From Artemia franciscana (Eukaryota > Arthropoda > Branchiopoda > Anostraca > Artemiidae), in NCBI RefSeq assembly GCF_032884065.1, contig NC_088867.1, positions 48,102,317 to 48,166,316 on the forward strand: a stretch of DNA of 64,000 bases. The letters run 5' to 3'. The stretch's first letter is position 1. Each line of letters begins with the position of its first letter. Positions 34,349-46,030 of the stretch are shown piece by piece. Made by a program: the position numbers and the translations under genes. A model generated the notes under the pieces. It was given only the letters and a program-made list of their open reading frames with translations, was not told where the DNA came from and did no database searches.

Positions 34349-35790
34349 CACGTTTGTATGGACTCGCATTGACAACAAATATATTCTGACTTGATCTATA
34401 TATAGTGACAAGGACCACACCGTCTTTCCATCATAAACATCAACAACAACAATAGAGAAATATTTTCGCAAGACAGTGGAATTCTATGTTTGAACCACTA
34501 TTTCGACCCTATTTCCAAGGGCCATCCAAAGCAAAACAAAATATACAAAAGAAAAGAGACTTACAACAAAATACCACAATTGAAACTATAATAAAGTTTT
34601 AAAAATAGACTCCGCATCCTTACTTCAGCAAAGTTCCACCAGGAGTGACAAATAAGCGAGGTGAAATAAGGCAATTCATTAAAGTAATAATAAAACTAAT
34701 TAAAACATGCTTTAACTGTTAGTATTGAAATATTACTGCTTATTTTGGGTATTAACTTGTTTCGTGAACAACTTGTTTTATGCCTAGATCATTTCTATTA
34801 AGGGCCGGATTCTTCATTAAGTATACGTGGCTGGGTTATCAAAAACATGGCTGCTTAAAGCAAAATCAAAAGAAATATTAGCACTATTAGAATTTAAAGC
34901 TTTAATGATATCATCTGTTTGCTGTTGTAGGCATGTTTTCAAAATTTTGATGGGTTCTACCTATATAGTATTTGCCACAGTCACGAGGTATTTGATATAC
35001 ACTTTTTTGGTGATTAACAGGTGTTTCATCTTTACCAGAATTTAGGATATTCCTGATTTTGAAATTACTACAAAATACTACATACAGATTATTTTGTGTG
35101 CAAACTTTTTTTTGATTTGTAGAGGTTTTTGGGATATATGGAAGATGGATTATATTTTAGGGCTTATCCGGAGTGTAACAAGGTAAAATATTCATATTAA
35201 GCGAGTGTCTTTTAGTCTACGGCTTATTGTATCACTACTAAGTAAAATGGGATACCTGTTTCGAAAAATTTTCCCCTGATGAAGTTCGGTTCTACCGTGA
35301 TGTGAGAATTGGGCAAATTTTTAGGGCACAATCGACGAGAAAGGTTACAACAGCTCTTATAAATTGTGCGTGGTGATTTGATTTAAAATGATAATAGCTA
35401 ATGTTTTGTGTTGGATTTCTGTGAATAGCAAAATCGAGTTTATTAATGCTACGAATAATTAACAGATCTACGAATGATATTTTATATGCAATTTCTATGG
35501 TAAACTATAAATTTCTATCATACGTATTAAGAAGATCTAGAAAAACCAAGTCCATTTTCCCCAAAATTACAAAGCTATTTTACTTCATCTATGAAACGTC
35601 CCCAATAGATATGTTTAAAGAAATACGAAAATAATACCCAACTTTCAAGATGTTTCAGATAAATATTCGCCAATAACCAAGAGAGAGGTGTTCCCATCGA
35701 CAGACCCTGTATTAGCAGATAAAAACAATAACGGAACTGAAAATACATTGAATACTTATTACAGAGTCTAACCAAGATCATTAAAAATCC
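34349..35790 (-). mobile_element. Penelope-like element fragment C (RT motifs, GIY-YIG, 3' end)
   Basis: The longest of three related fragments. On the minus strand from 35781 the frame gives QGLSMGTPLSWLLANIYL, KHLESW and HIYWGRFIDEVK. These match the Penelope-like RT signature (QGLxMGSPLSPxLANxYM..E and the W.RYVDD block), with the catalytic D-D replaced by D-E. After a stop come INKLDFAIHRNPTHN and YYHFKSNHHAQFIRAVV, then a broken GIY-YIG region at about 34840-35000 ending near SSHVFDNPATYT, and the 3' part shared with fragment A. The N-terminal RT is missing. Dead copy. Confidence 0.75.
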
Positions 35791-35849
35791 ATAATCTATT
35801 CATTTAATTGAATCTTCCATTAAATGATAATTTTCTTGTACTTGATTTT

Positions 35850-35945
35850 TTAGTAATTAATAATATTAATTTATTAATTAATTTATTTATTAATATTAAT
35901 TAATTAATTAATTAATTAATATTAATTAATTTAGCAATTAATAAT
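35850..35945. repeat. (AATT)/(ATTA) simple repeat
   Basis: Runs of TTAATTAATTAAT and TTATTAATATTAA over about 90 bp, at the left border of the CTA-rich array. Confidence 0.95.
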
Positions 35946-36343
35946 ATTAAGTTGGAACTTTCCGGGTTGTTAAGGGGGTTACCAGTTGACCAAACAAGCA
36001 ATATTTGCACGCTACTAATACTGCTGCTACTATTAATCCTTCGGCTACTACAGCAACTGCTACTGCTACTACTACTCCTTTTGTAGTGACTACTACTGAG
36101 ACTGGGGACTCTACTACTGAGACTCTGATGGGAAAGGTGAACTAAATCAAACTATATTATGTATGTATAGAGTGCGCAAAAGAGCACATCAGTAATATCT
36201 AAAAAATAGCTCACCTTATCAAGCTGAAACTTGATAAGTTTATGTTTGTCTGACCAAAAGACATTTTGTGCATGCTATTCCTGCTACTAATACTGATAGT
36301 TTTACTACTACTATTACTACATCACTAGTCTACTACTTCTACA

Positions 36344-37049
36344 CGAAAAATGAAGCTAAAAAAACAACAAGTTTTAATTTCAACAGAGCAGTGAACAAAA
36401 AATAAAAACATAACAACACTTTAATTAAAAAACTATTCCGAATAGTTGGGCCCCACGTCTCAGAGCTTTCCTCAACAGAAAAAAAAACGAAAAAACAAAA
36501 AAGTTTTTTTTAAATAAAACACACAGAAGAAAAAAAACGGATTAAAAATTCCACAAAAAATCCGTTTAATTTATAATTCATGAATTTGTTTATTAACCTG
36601 TAATATTTGGATAGGGGTGACGTATATGGGGTTTGGTGACCTTTATGTGTTTGTTCAAGTAAATATAGTCTTCACTTTTAATAGATTCCCATTTATAAAC
36701 TAAACGTTGAGAGGAGAGTGACTCATGGTTTCAGTATAGACATTGGCTTTCGTTTTACTCTTATTTTGTAACATTAGTGCTGGAAGTTTGTTTATAATGT
36801 GAGTTATTCTTATTTATTTCTTTTTGTCTTCGTGTGTTTAACTGTCGTTTTTTTTTCTTTTGTGTGTGTTATTTTCAAAAGAACTTTTCTTTTGTTTTTT
36901 CATTGTTTTCGTTGAGAAAGACTCCCGGACGTGGGGCCGAAATATTCGGAATATCTCTTTTTTAATTTAAGTGTATGTTTTTTATTTATTTTTTATTCAC
37001 TGCTTTGTTGAAATTAAAATCCGTTGTTTGGTTTTAGCTGAATTTTTCG
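36344..37049. mobile_element. Inverted-repeat element of about 706 bp
   Basis: Left end CGAAAAATGAAGCTAAAA and right end (reverse complement) CGAAAAATTCAGCTAAAA continue inward as arms of about 150 bp. They share TTTTAATTTCAAC, GCAGTGAA, TATTCCGAA and GGCCCCACGTC. No ORF lies between them. The CGAAATATTCGGAATA word in the right arm resembles the 3' ends of the Penelope-like fragments, so this may be two such ends in inverted arrangement rather than a TIR DNA transposon. No target duplication was found. Confidence 0.65.
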
Positions 37050-37261
37050 TAAATGGAAATACAATGTGTTCTTAGAATTTATTTACTACCTCTGTGATAC
37101 CAGTATTACAAAGGTAAAGGTATGAAGTAGAAAATATTAGAGATTATTGACGAGAAAGGTAGACTAAATCAAAACAAACCATGTGCATATGGATTTTCAA
37201 AAGGGAATATCTATGGAATGGCTTACTTTATTAAGTTGGAACTTAAAGGGAATGCTTAGGA

Positions 37262-37698
37262 CAGTGATTCCCAACGTGGGGCACAGGTCCCATTGGTTGG
37301 GCATGGTCATATTTTGGTGGCTTGTGGGCTTGATGTGGAACCTTGAACTGACAATACTCTTGAAGCTTAATTTTGAAGAAAAAATTTTTTTTACGAAAAT
37401 GATGTCAAATTAAAATGCCTTTAAAGAGTAGCAAAACACATGATAGTACTGCCATGACATTATACATTCTATAAAAGATACTGTATTCACACTATCTTTT
37501 TTGACCAGAATAAAATATGCCATGAGAACAAGTCAAAAAACAGTACTAAGTTAATATCTTTTTGAGATTCCTTCAGGTGAATATAGGTAAAAGTTAAACT
37601 ATCAAAACTAAAAAATGTCACGAGGGGGGGGGGGGTAGAATAATTTTAGAAATGCCTAGGTGGTACTTCTTCACCCAAAATTCAGCGGGGAACCACTG
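37262..37698. mobile_element. hAT-like MITE, 437 bp
   Basis: Ends CAGTGATTCCC and GGGAACCACTG are inverted copies of the CAGTGGTTC type common in hAT elements. It is flanked by GCTTAGGA (37254-37261) and GCTTCAGA (37699-37706), an 8-bp duplication with one mismatch, the size made by hAT transposases. Removing it restores the surrounding CTA-array unit. No transposase. Confidence 0.72.
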
Positions 37699-39639
37699 GC
37701 TTCAGAAGATAGATCAACAATGTTTGCAATATAACTAATGCTGCCACAACTACTATTACTACAACCACCACTACTACTACTCCAACCACTACTACTCAAC
37801 TACTGCTAAGATTAAGAGCATTAAACTAATAATTTCTGGAAATTTTGAGGTAGAAGTTGAACTAAATTTAAACACATATAAGTATTCTAAGTATCAAAAG
37901 GGCAAACTGACAACAGCATAGCAATGGCATATTGTATTAAATTGAATCTCCCAAAGCTTGATGAGGGTAATGCTCAACTGACCAAAAGACAATTTGTCTA
38001 TAGCACTAGCACTAGTGCCACTAATGATTGTACTTCTACGAATCCACACAATTAATAATAATAATAATAATAATAATAAATTAACAATATAAGTTGCTTT
38101 TCAGATATAGCTTTGCTACCTTTTAGAAAGTCCACATACTCTTAGTTTGTTTTGATTAAGTTCAACATTCGTCTAAATATTCCTTCAAAGCTTTATATTA
38201 ATACCCTTAGCTTGTACAGTAGCAATAGTTGTAGCAGTATTAGTAGCAGTATACATATAGCACATATGGTTTCTTCAATATCTCCTTCAACACACGCTGA
38301 AAGTTTCAGCTTAATATATACCATCAACTGTTCCTAAAGCATTTCTGACGCTTCTGCTTGACAACCTGTGTGCGCATAGTGTACTTCGAATTAGTTAAAA
38401 AAAGTTATTTAAAAAAATTTATTTAAAAAATTAGTTAGTTCGAATTAGTTCACATAGTGTACTTTCGAATTAGACTAAAGAGGGGGGAATGCTCAGGAAG
38501 CTTTTCAAATGGACATTTTTTTCAACACATTAAGTTGAAACTTTCCGGACATGTTGACTTAACCAAACGGCGCAATGCACGTGTTATCAGTACTGCTTCT
38601 ATTACAACTGTAAAACTACTACTTCTATTGGAGCTAAATATGTTAAGTTCAAGCTTTCAGAGAATTTTTAAGGGGTTAAATCAAAACACACTGGAGATAT
38701 TCAGTTTCCCAAAAAGATATATGATCAACTCCTTATTACAGCTCAATATATTAAGTTGAAACTTTCAGGGTATTTTAAGAACAATGTCAAACCAACCAAA
38801 AGGCACTCCGTTTATGTTCCTTCTAAAACTAATGCTTCCACTACTGTTGCAACTTTTACTAGGACGACTACTGAAGAGGCTAAGGGAAGGAAGGTATAGA
38901 TTTCAGGAAATCTTTTGGGGGATATTGAAATAAATTAAAACATATTTTATGCCTGCAAGCTGTATAGTGCTTAGGCAATATCCCAAGGATAGTTTAATGA
39001 ATTAAGTTGGTATTACAGTTGTTAAGGGGGACAATTGGCAATGCAAAATGAAAAACGTGCACACTACTACTAATATTAGTACTACTAGCTTAACTACAGA
39101 TACTACCATAGCCGTAAATACAATTGACAAAAGATTTTAAATTAAAATCAAGCAGTTTTAGGCATCAAGTCACGGCTAATTGTAGAAAAAGCCAGGACAG
39201 ATAGTCCGATTAAGTGAGAGGCAAATCTGGCATAATTCCTTTTAGATTGTAGAAAAATGATGTCAGTTTATTTGTTAATATATAATTCTATCTATCATCC
39301 ATCCATGTGTCATTCCTAGGGCAGAAATAAGGTAGATAGTCATAGAACTAAGATAATTGTAGAAACTATTAGTTTTCCAAGTGTTTGGTTAAATGGCACA
39401 GGTAAACGGCAGGAGTACGTATGACTCCCTTATTGGACCAACACATGTTTGTTAGCTTACAGAAAGGCATGTCCACCTAGAGTCTCAGGCAGGTTGACCA
39501 AGAATTTGAAATAGACAAAGGACTGTTAATTTGCATGGAATGACAGGTAAACAAGCATCTGAAATGAGTGTCAGGTAAGGCAATTAATTTACATTGGCAA
39601 TTGTATATTGCCATAGGCAATTGGCAATTGTACATAAGG

Positions 39640-42120
39640 CAATTGATTACATGGTTTAAACACAAACCTTGCCACACTTACACTTGGAGATGCCGAGATG
39701 GTCGAACCCGCGGCCAAATTGACTATTTACTCGTTTCTCGTCGCTGGAAGTCAATGATTGAAGACTCGAGAGTATACAGAGGGGCGGACACTGGATCAAA
39801 AAGTGGATCCGACCATTTATTAATAAAATCAAAAGTTAGATTCAGACTCGGCTCCAAAAAAAGTATCTGCACCTCGAAGCATCCTAGACACAGCGAAAAC
39901 CAAACTCCCTGAAATCAAAGAGACCTTTATGCTCGAGCTTACAAACCGTTTTACTGCGTTGCAAGATAATGACCGAGAATTTAAGACCAATCAAGCAATT
40001 TCTGAGACCGAGACAAGTGCCATGACCGAGCAAGAAAATTTTAACCAATCGCTAAATATAGAAAAGCGCTGGATCAAGTTCCGAAATCAAGTGAAAGATG
40101 CAGCTACAGAAATTCTCGGAGTAAGGGACAAAAACCCAAAAGATGAATTTCTCAGAAGACAATAGAACTCTCTTTAAGGAAGAAACAAATGACTGATAAA
40201 CACTCTGCTTCTTTTAAAGCACTCCGCAAAGAATGTCACAAATCTGCAAAGGCAGACAAACAAGCATATTGGTCTAATGTAGCCTGTGAAATGGAAAAAG
40301 CTGCTGCACGCAATGATTCACGGGAACTCTACCAGCTCCTAGGAGAATCAACCGGAAAAAAGAAGCAAAGATCTACCCCAACGCTACTTAGTAAGGACAA
40401 CAAGCTTCTCACGAGCAAAGAAGATCGCATCGAACGATGGCGTGCTCAATTCCAGGAGCTTCTTCACCCACCAGAAAATGACCACAACCAACCCATTCCA
40501 TCCAACAACAGTTCTGAGTCACCATCTGTGTATGAGGATTGCAATATCGCCCCTCCCAGCAGAGAAGAAATTATTCATGCCATAAAACTATTGAAAAATA
40601 ATAAAAGCCCTGGCATTGACGAATTACCAGCTGAACTTCTCAAGGGCCTTCCAGAACCGGCCATCGACGAGCTCCACAACTTACTCACGGATGTCTGGGT
40701 CAACGAATACATTCCTGAAGAGTGGAAGACCTCTATAATAATTCCTTTATTTAAGAAAGGGGATCGAGCCGATTGTAAAAATTATAGAGAAATTTCCCTG
40801 ATACCCATTTCTGCAAAAGTTTTCACAATAATAGGATTAAATAGGTTCAGAAATATTAGAAATGATCGGACGAGGCCAAATCAAGCAAGGTTCAGACCTA
40901 GTATGGGATGCTGCAATCATATTTTTAGACTGAGACAGATCCTGGAACACCGCCTTATACAACAGCAGGAAACAATACAAGTCTTTATCGACTTTGTAAC
41001 GGCTTTTGACTCAGTAAAGAGAATTGCCATCTGGGATGCAATGAGGGATGATGGAGTGCCCAAAAAGATAGTCCGTTTAATTAAGGCTTATTATGTGGGA
41101 ACGAGGGCATTTATAAGAGCTGACGGAGAAATCTCAAAAGAAATATCAATTGACGAAGGAGTGCGAAAGGGTTGTGCCCTATCGCCTATTTTATTTAACT
41201 TTGTCATTGACCAGATTATGAAGACTCTTGACAAATACAAAGATGTGACAATCAGTCCAGCACTATCAATAACAGACCTTGATTATGCTGATGATGTGTA
41301 TATCTTGGCTGAGTCGATAATAGAAGCACAGCTCATGATAGACGACATTGCTGCTAGATCCCTTGCTACTGGACTAAAGATCAGCTAATTGAAAACAAAA
41401 TCGATGCGCACCTCTGAGCTAGATGAAACTCCAATCACATTGAATGGCATTCCAATCAAGGAGTCCAGAATTTCAAATATCTAGGCTTCCTAATAAATCC
41501 CAAGGGCAAAGCTCTAAGCGAAATACAAAGCCGCATCTCCGCAGCCTCGGCAGCATTCATCCAGCTTCGGAAGTGCCTCTGGTTACGAAATGAAATCTCC
41601 CTTCGAACAAAGCTCTGGATGTATAATGCTTTGGTCCTCTCTGTGCTTCTTTATGGTTGTGAAACGTGGCCCCTCAGAGCTGGGGAAGTTAATGACCTGA
41701 ATGTCTTCCACCACAAGTGTCTTCGCTGTATTCTTGGCCTGCGTCTCTCTGATCGCGTCTCTAACGATGTCATCAGAAGAAGATGTAGTGATATACCACT
41801 TGTCTTTGATGTTGTCAAAGCTAGACGTCTACGATGGTTCGGGCATACACGCAACCCCTTGCGCACTAGAAGAAGAAGCCTGGAGGACAAAAAAAGACAT
41901 GGTTATCAACAGTTAGAGCCTACCTCGAGCCAATGGGAGGTTTCAAGAAGCACGGGCACTGATGGAATAGACAATGGATCCAGTTGATTGAGCCAGTCGC
42001 ACTTGAAAGAGAGCAATGGAGAGACGCATGTCGTCAAATTCTGGATGCCATGATGGGCCTGGACAAGGCTCGAACGTGACCCAAGTACAAGTACAATTGA
42101 TTTAATCTACAAACTTAGAC
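39640..42120 (+). pseudogene. RTE-like LINE, 5'-truncated and frameshifted
   Basis: In order: the end of an apurinic-type endonuclease (HTYTWRCRDGRTRGQIDYLL, later GSDHLLIKSK); a frameshift near 39885; a linker ORF (39929-40165); another shift near 40140-40165; and a reverse transcriptase (40189-41388) with NNKSPGIDELPAELLK, QARFRPSMGC, FIDFVTAFDSV, GVRKGCALSPILFNF and LDYADDVYIL. A stop at 41386 replaces a codon after GLKIS. After one more shift near 41460 comes the C-terminal domain (VLLYGCETWPL, KCLRCILGL, RLRWFGHTRN), and finally WRDACRQILDAM ending at about 42079. The RT catalytic YADD is intact but the element cannot make one protein. The 3' flank has a short AAGTACAAGTACAA tandem. It is nested in the long-TIR element. 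Confidence 0.88.
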
Positions 42121-42762
42121 ATTTGCACTAATAAAAACTTAATTCAATGTTAGTTGACCAAGAACATACCGGACATTGTCAGGGGAATAAGCAAGCAAAG
42201 CCTAAAAGGGCCTGTCTACATAGAGTGTTAGGCAAGTGAACCCATTAACAAGCTAAGACAGTTGGGCTAACAAAAGATGAACTACATATTGGTTGAACAA
42301 TGATTAGTTGACTGTCTGTGTTTGTGTTTTGGGTTTGACAGTCTAGGCTTGCCACAAGCTCAGGTAGTTTTACCAACAAAAATGTCAATATAGTCAGTAC
42401 GATTCGTTTGTTGATGACTAGGGGTAAGTGGTATATGCAGAACAGGGTATAAGGTGTGACATGGTGCTTATCTACCATCTAGCATTCTTTAAAAAATCTA
42501 ATAAAGCCACCTCATATAGTTCATTCAATCGCAGACATGACAGTTCTATCATTTTGGTAAGTTGCTATTTTCGTTTTTTTTTAAAATCGACTTCAAGTTT
42601 TGGCTATATCCCCCAAAAAAATTTGGGCAGCAGTTTTTTTTATCTTGTAATGGTTTACAGAAATTGTGTGTGCAAAATAGCAAACGAAAGCTAAAACATC
42701 AGGCCATGTTGTGTGGCCATCTTGCCAAAAAATATGCAACAGTGAAAAATCAGACACAATTT

Positions 42763-42853
42763 GCAAGTAGATGTCACATGGTATATACTGGGACAAGGAC
42801 AGGTGGTATGTAGAGGGACGTGTCCCAGTATATACCATGTGACCTCTACTTGC
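42763..42853. repeat. Hairpin with 33-bp arms
   Basis: GCAAGTAGATGTCACATGGT.. (42763-42795) pairs with 42821-42853 with a single mismatch and a 25-nt loop. It lies at the inner border of the right TIR of the long-TIR element. Confidence 0.88.
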
Positions 42854-43545
42854 CTGACACTCATTGCAGAATGGCCTTATTTTGACTTTAGACGCTTGTT
42901 TTCTGGTCATTCCACAAAAATAATGAACCTGTGCCAATTCTAAATTCTTGGTTTAACCTGCCTGAGACTCTAGACAGGCGTGACTTGCTAAAAGATAACA
43001 AATAAATATTGGTCCAATAAGAGAGGCATCCTTAGCCCCGCCGTTTATCCATGCTATTTTAACCAAACACTTAGAAAACTATAGGCTCTATCAATATCTT
43101 AGCTCTATGACTATCTACCTTGATTCTACTGCCCAAGGAATGACGCATTGGACAGATAATAGATAGACATATCTATTAACAAATGGACTAACATCATTTT
43201 TATACAATCCTAACAAGGGGGGACTTAATGCCAAAATTGCCTATCACTCAGTTGGACTATCTGTCTTGGCTTTTTCTACAATTAGCCATGACTTGATGCC
43301 CACAACTATTCGATTCAATTCAAATTCAATGTGAATTCCAACAGTTCAGTCCAAACATTGCATTTTTAATTATCTGTTTTTACTTGTATCCTAATGATAA
43401 AAAAAAAGCTTACACATCTTTTTTTTCAGTTGACATCAGAATAGAAGAAAATGCCACAATTTTGAAGAGCTAAGTGGGAGGAATATTCTAAATCAGTTGC
43501 TGAAAAGAAAGTTGACCAGTATTTCATATAATTGCTACTATTTTT

Positions 43546-45022
43546 ATGCCCGAAGAAGAAGCATTGCTCTCTTGATACCTGCTGCAAGCAAGCAGAATGT
43601 GTTATGGTTTGACCAGTCAAGACACCAGAGCCCTTCCTCAAAACTACGCTGTTGCAAACGACAGCTGGACAGAGTCTAAAAAAGCCAGTAAAGACTGGTT
43701 AGCTGGATTTTAGGCTCAAAACCCAGAGCTTTTGCTTAGAAAGCCAGACGCAACAAGTTTGGAGAGTGCCATAAGCTTTAACAAGCACAATGTACAGGAG
43801 CATTTTTCTAACTTGCAGTCAGTTTTGAAGAAAACTCCATTTACAGCAAGTGACATATTCAACTGTGATGAAAACGCAGTTACCACTGTTCATGTTCCTC
43901 CAAAAGTTTTTGCTGAGAAGGGTAGGAAAATAGTGGGCAAAGTGACCTAAGCTGAGCGTGCATGCTTGTAACTATGGTTGGAACCATCTCTGCCAGCAGG
44001 TGGTACCTTCCCCACTACTTTATATTCCTATGCAAGAAATTTCAGCTTCACATGCTGACTGGTGCTCCTGCTAACTCTGCTGGAGGGGCCTGGTCTTCTG
44101 GATGGGTAATCCAAGAACTGTTTCTGAAATATCTCAAACATTTCAAGACTTACTTGCATGCTTCACCTGAAAGCCTGAAGCAACCACAAGTCCCATATCT
44201 GTTCTGCAGTCGGTCTGGTATCACTTTACTAACAATACCACCTCACTCCAGCCACAGATTGCAGCCACTGGCCATTTGTGTGTATTTTCCCTTCACATCT
44301 CAATACAATAAGGCTATGGGCAACTGGATGCTGTCCAACCCAGGGAAGACTGTGACAATATAAGGGATTGCATCTCTTGTTGGCAATAGCCTCCCTGTAT
44401 TTTTCATGCCAAACAACATAATTAGGGGCTTTGAGAAGACACGGATATGGCCTTACAAGCTATACATCATTACAGAAAAGGATTTCTAACCTCTACTGTA
44501 ACTGACAGACATGTACCTGATGCTATGAATCCCGTTGAACCTGAAAACACCCTGGCCAAAACCCCCAGTACAAGTGGGCCTGAACAACCCTCTACACCCC
44601 TTTCAGTTCCTGTGATGCCAGAACAAGTTTGGTCATACCCTAAAACCAAGCCATGTGTACTGAATGACAGAAGCAGGAAAAAGGGCTCTACAAAGATTCT
44701 TACTGACACTCCTGCGAAAAAATAGACTGAAGAGCAATAAGTTAAAAGAAAAGATAAGAAAGCACAGGGTGGCAGGGCTAGTGGAAAAGTTGAGACTGTT
44801 GGAAGAGCTGGAAAAGCAAACAAAGACCAGACAACAACAAAGCTATTAGTGGATTAAGAAGAAAGAGGTGATGAAAAAATGATTCATTATGATGATAGTG
44901 ATAACTCCATGAAACTAGGTGAATTGGAAGATGAAAGTGAGAAAGAGGAAGAGATCTTTTACAGTGTCTCAACAGGGGATTTTGTTAAAGTTTCTTACAA
45001 AGGAGAGAATGCCATACCCTAA
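43546..45022 (+). pseudogene. pogo/Tigger-type transposase pseudogene
   Basis: Fragments in order match Tigger/jerky-like transposases. The CENPB-type segment is MPEEEALLS, stop, YLLQASRMCYGLTSQDTRAL, NYAVANDSWTESKKASKDWL, LLLRKPDATSLESAISFNK. The DDE domain starts with IFNCDENAVTTVHVPPKVFA, then GTISASRWYLP, then LTIPPHSSHRLQPLAICVYF and YNKAMGNWMLSNPGKTVTI. A Pro/Ser-rich tail (PSTSGPEQPSTPLSVPV) and an acidic end reach DFVKVSYKGE. The segment with the second catalytic Asp (usually LDNHxSH) is deleted, and the third is Ala (LQPLA instead of LQPLD). Stops and frameshifts occur at several points. It lies about 250 bp right of the long-TIR element, but nothing shows they belong together. Confidence 0.85.
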
Positions 45023-45277
45023 TCTATCACAAAAGGCTGGAGATCATAAAGATTAGGATCATAGTTTAAATTCTGAGGATAACTTGATTAAATAGTGAAA
45101 ATATAATTTGAAACTTTTATTTCCTCATGACATGGGAGTACAGAGGTATATAAAAATCCAAAAAGCTGTCTCAAGCCTAGGTTGTCTCTTTAACTTTTGT
45201 TTAATTGTTAAAAGCCAAAAAGTTTTTAATGTCAAAGAAAAAAGGAGTCAACCAAAACACTGCCCAAAAGAGATAAA

Positions 45278-45394
45278 TAGAGTGTCAAGGTGAACTACAG
45301 GATAGTCTAGTAGCCTATGTGCACCAATAGATTTTATTACCTGAGCAAAGTAGAAAAACACAAATGAATATAGAAAGAATGATAAAAAAAAGGA
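45278..45394. repeat. Unclassified dispersed repeat, short piece
   Basis: GTGTCAAGGTGAACTAC..CAATAGATTTTATTA..AAAGTAGAAAAA matches the end of the 173-bp tandem unit at 2.7-2.97 kb. It ends at the MITE terminus at 45395. The stretch 45023-45277 shows nothing recognisable. Confidence 0.6.
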
Positions 45395-46030
45395 GGTAAA
45401 ATTCTAGTTAATTGACTTCTTGCTATCTCAGAAAGGGTTTAGGTTAGGAAAATGAAACTTCTCGGGATGGGTCTACAGGCTAAAGTATGTCCCGGGAAGT
45501 ATTTTAAAGTACCCACCTCTACTCCTTCTCCCTCTAGAGGGCCCTGAAATTTGCCTACATAACAGGTCTATACCTATTGAAATTTTGACAAAACAACATT
45601 TTGCCTTAATTTTCAGTTACTAGCTGCTTTTTCTCTGCCTTTAGTTCTGAAAATGATAACTCCTATTATTTGAGTAGAATTTTGAGCCATATCAATGGTT
45701 TTTTTTTTTTTTTTCAAAATTTAAGAAATGTATTTGCATATCTTTAAAACCTTATAAAATGGAATAGAGCAAAGTTATGAAGCTGAACACAATTTTGTTG
45801 TAATTCAATTAAGCAGAGGATCTATTTTGCAAGGTTTCACTTTTATAACACACATATTTTTAAAGGTCATCAAAGGTCTGAGACCTCTAGAGGGAGAAGG
45901 AGTTGAGGTAGTTGCTTCAAAATACCATCCTGGGACATACTTTAGTCTGTAGATTCATCCCTGGAAGTTTCATTTTCCTAACTTAAACCCTTTCCGAGAT
46001 AGCAAGAAGTCAATTAACTAGAATTTTACC
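45395..46030. mobile_element. TIR MITE, copy 1 (636 bp)
   Basis: Begins GGTAAAATTCTAGTTAATTG and ends with its reverse complement at 46030. Inverted arms continue for well over 100 bp and include the CTCCTTCTCCCTCTAGAGG palindrome region. No transposase. Flanks do not show a clear duplication in this copy. Confidence 0.8.

Larger units (their letters stand above)
35945..39110. repeat. Degenerate tandem array with CTA-trinucleotide blocks
   Basis: Several units of roughly 300-330 bp share TTAAGTTGAAACTTTC, GACCAAAAGGCA, a (CTA)n/(CTG)-rich stretch (GCTACTACTA), then TAGAAGTTGAACTAAATCAA. Unit starts are seen near 35945, 36230, 37225, 37960, 38540, 38750 and 39000. Units are strongly diverged. 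The same motifs in inverted orientation form the tail of the unclassified repeat at 3.1-3.6 and 48.0-48.6 kb. Two other elements interrupt the array (36344-37049 and 37262-37698). An (AAT)n run lies at about 38053-38083. No coding. Confidence 0.65.
39161..43300. mobile_element. Long-TIR element, 4.14 kb
   Basis: The left end GGCATCAAGTCACGGCTAAT (39161) matches the reverse complement of the right end at 43300 (GGCATCAAGTCATGGCTAAT). The match continues inward for about 420-450 bp at roughly 80% identity (arms about 39161-39578 and 42851-43300), including AAGTGTTTGGTTAAA and GAGTCTCAGGCAGGTT. The interior beyond the nested LINE (42120-42850) has no convincing coding region. A single terminus of the same kind (TTTTTCTACAATTAGCCATG) recurs at about 59848-59878. 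Without a transposase or clear target duplication the superfamily is unknown; it may be a foldback-type element. Confidence 0.75.

Noticed and set aside
36900-36960. Hammerhead ribozyme in the stem-loop plus CGAAATATT motif
   Set aside because: Penelope-like elements can carry hammerheads, but the CUGANGA core is not present in correct register here, nor at 50.66 kb, where the closing pair next to GAAA does not form.
42245-42943. ORFs of 60-114 codons inside the long-TIR element
   Set aside because: They overlap on both strands, cover the 33-bp hairpin and TIR, and show no transposase motif.
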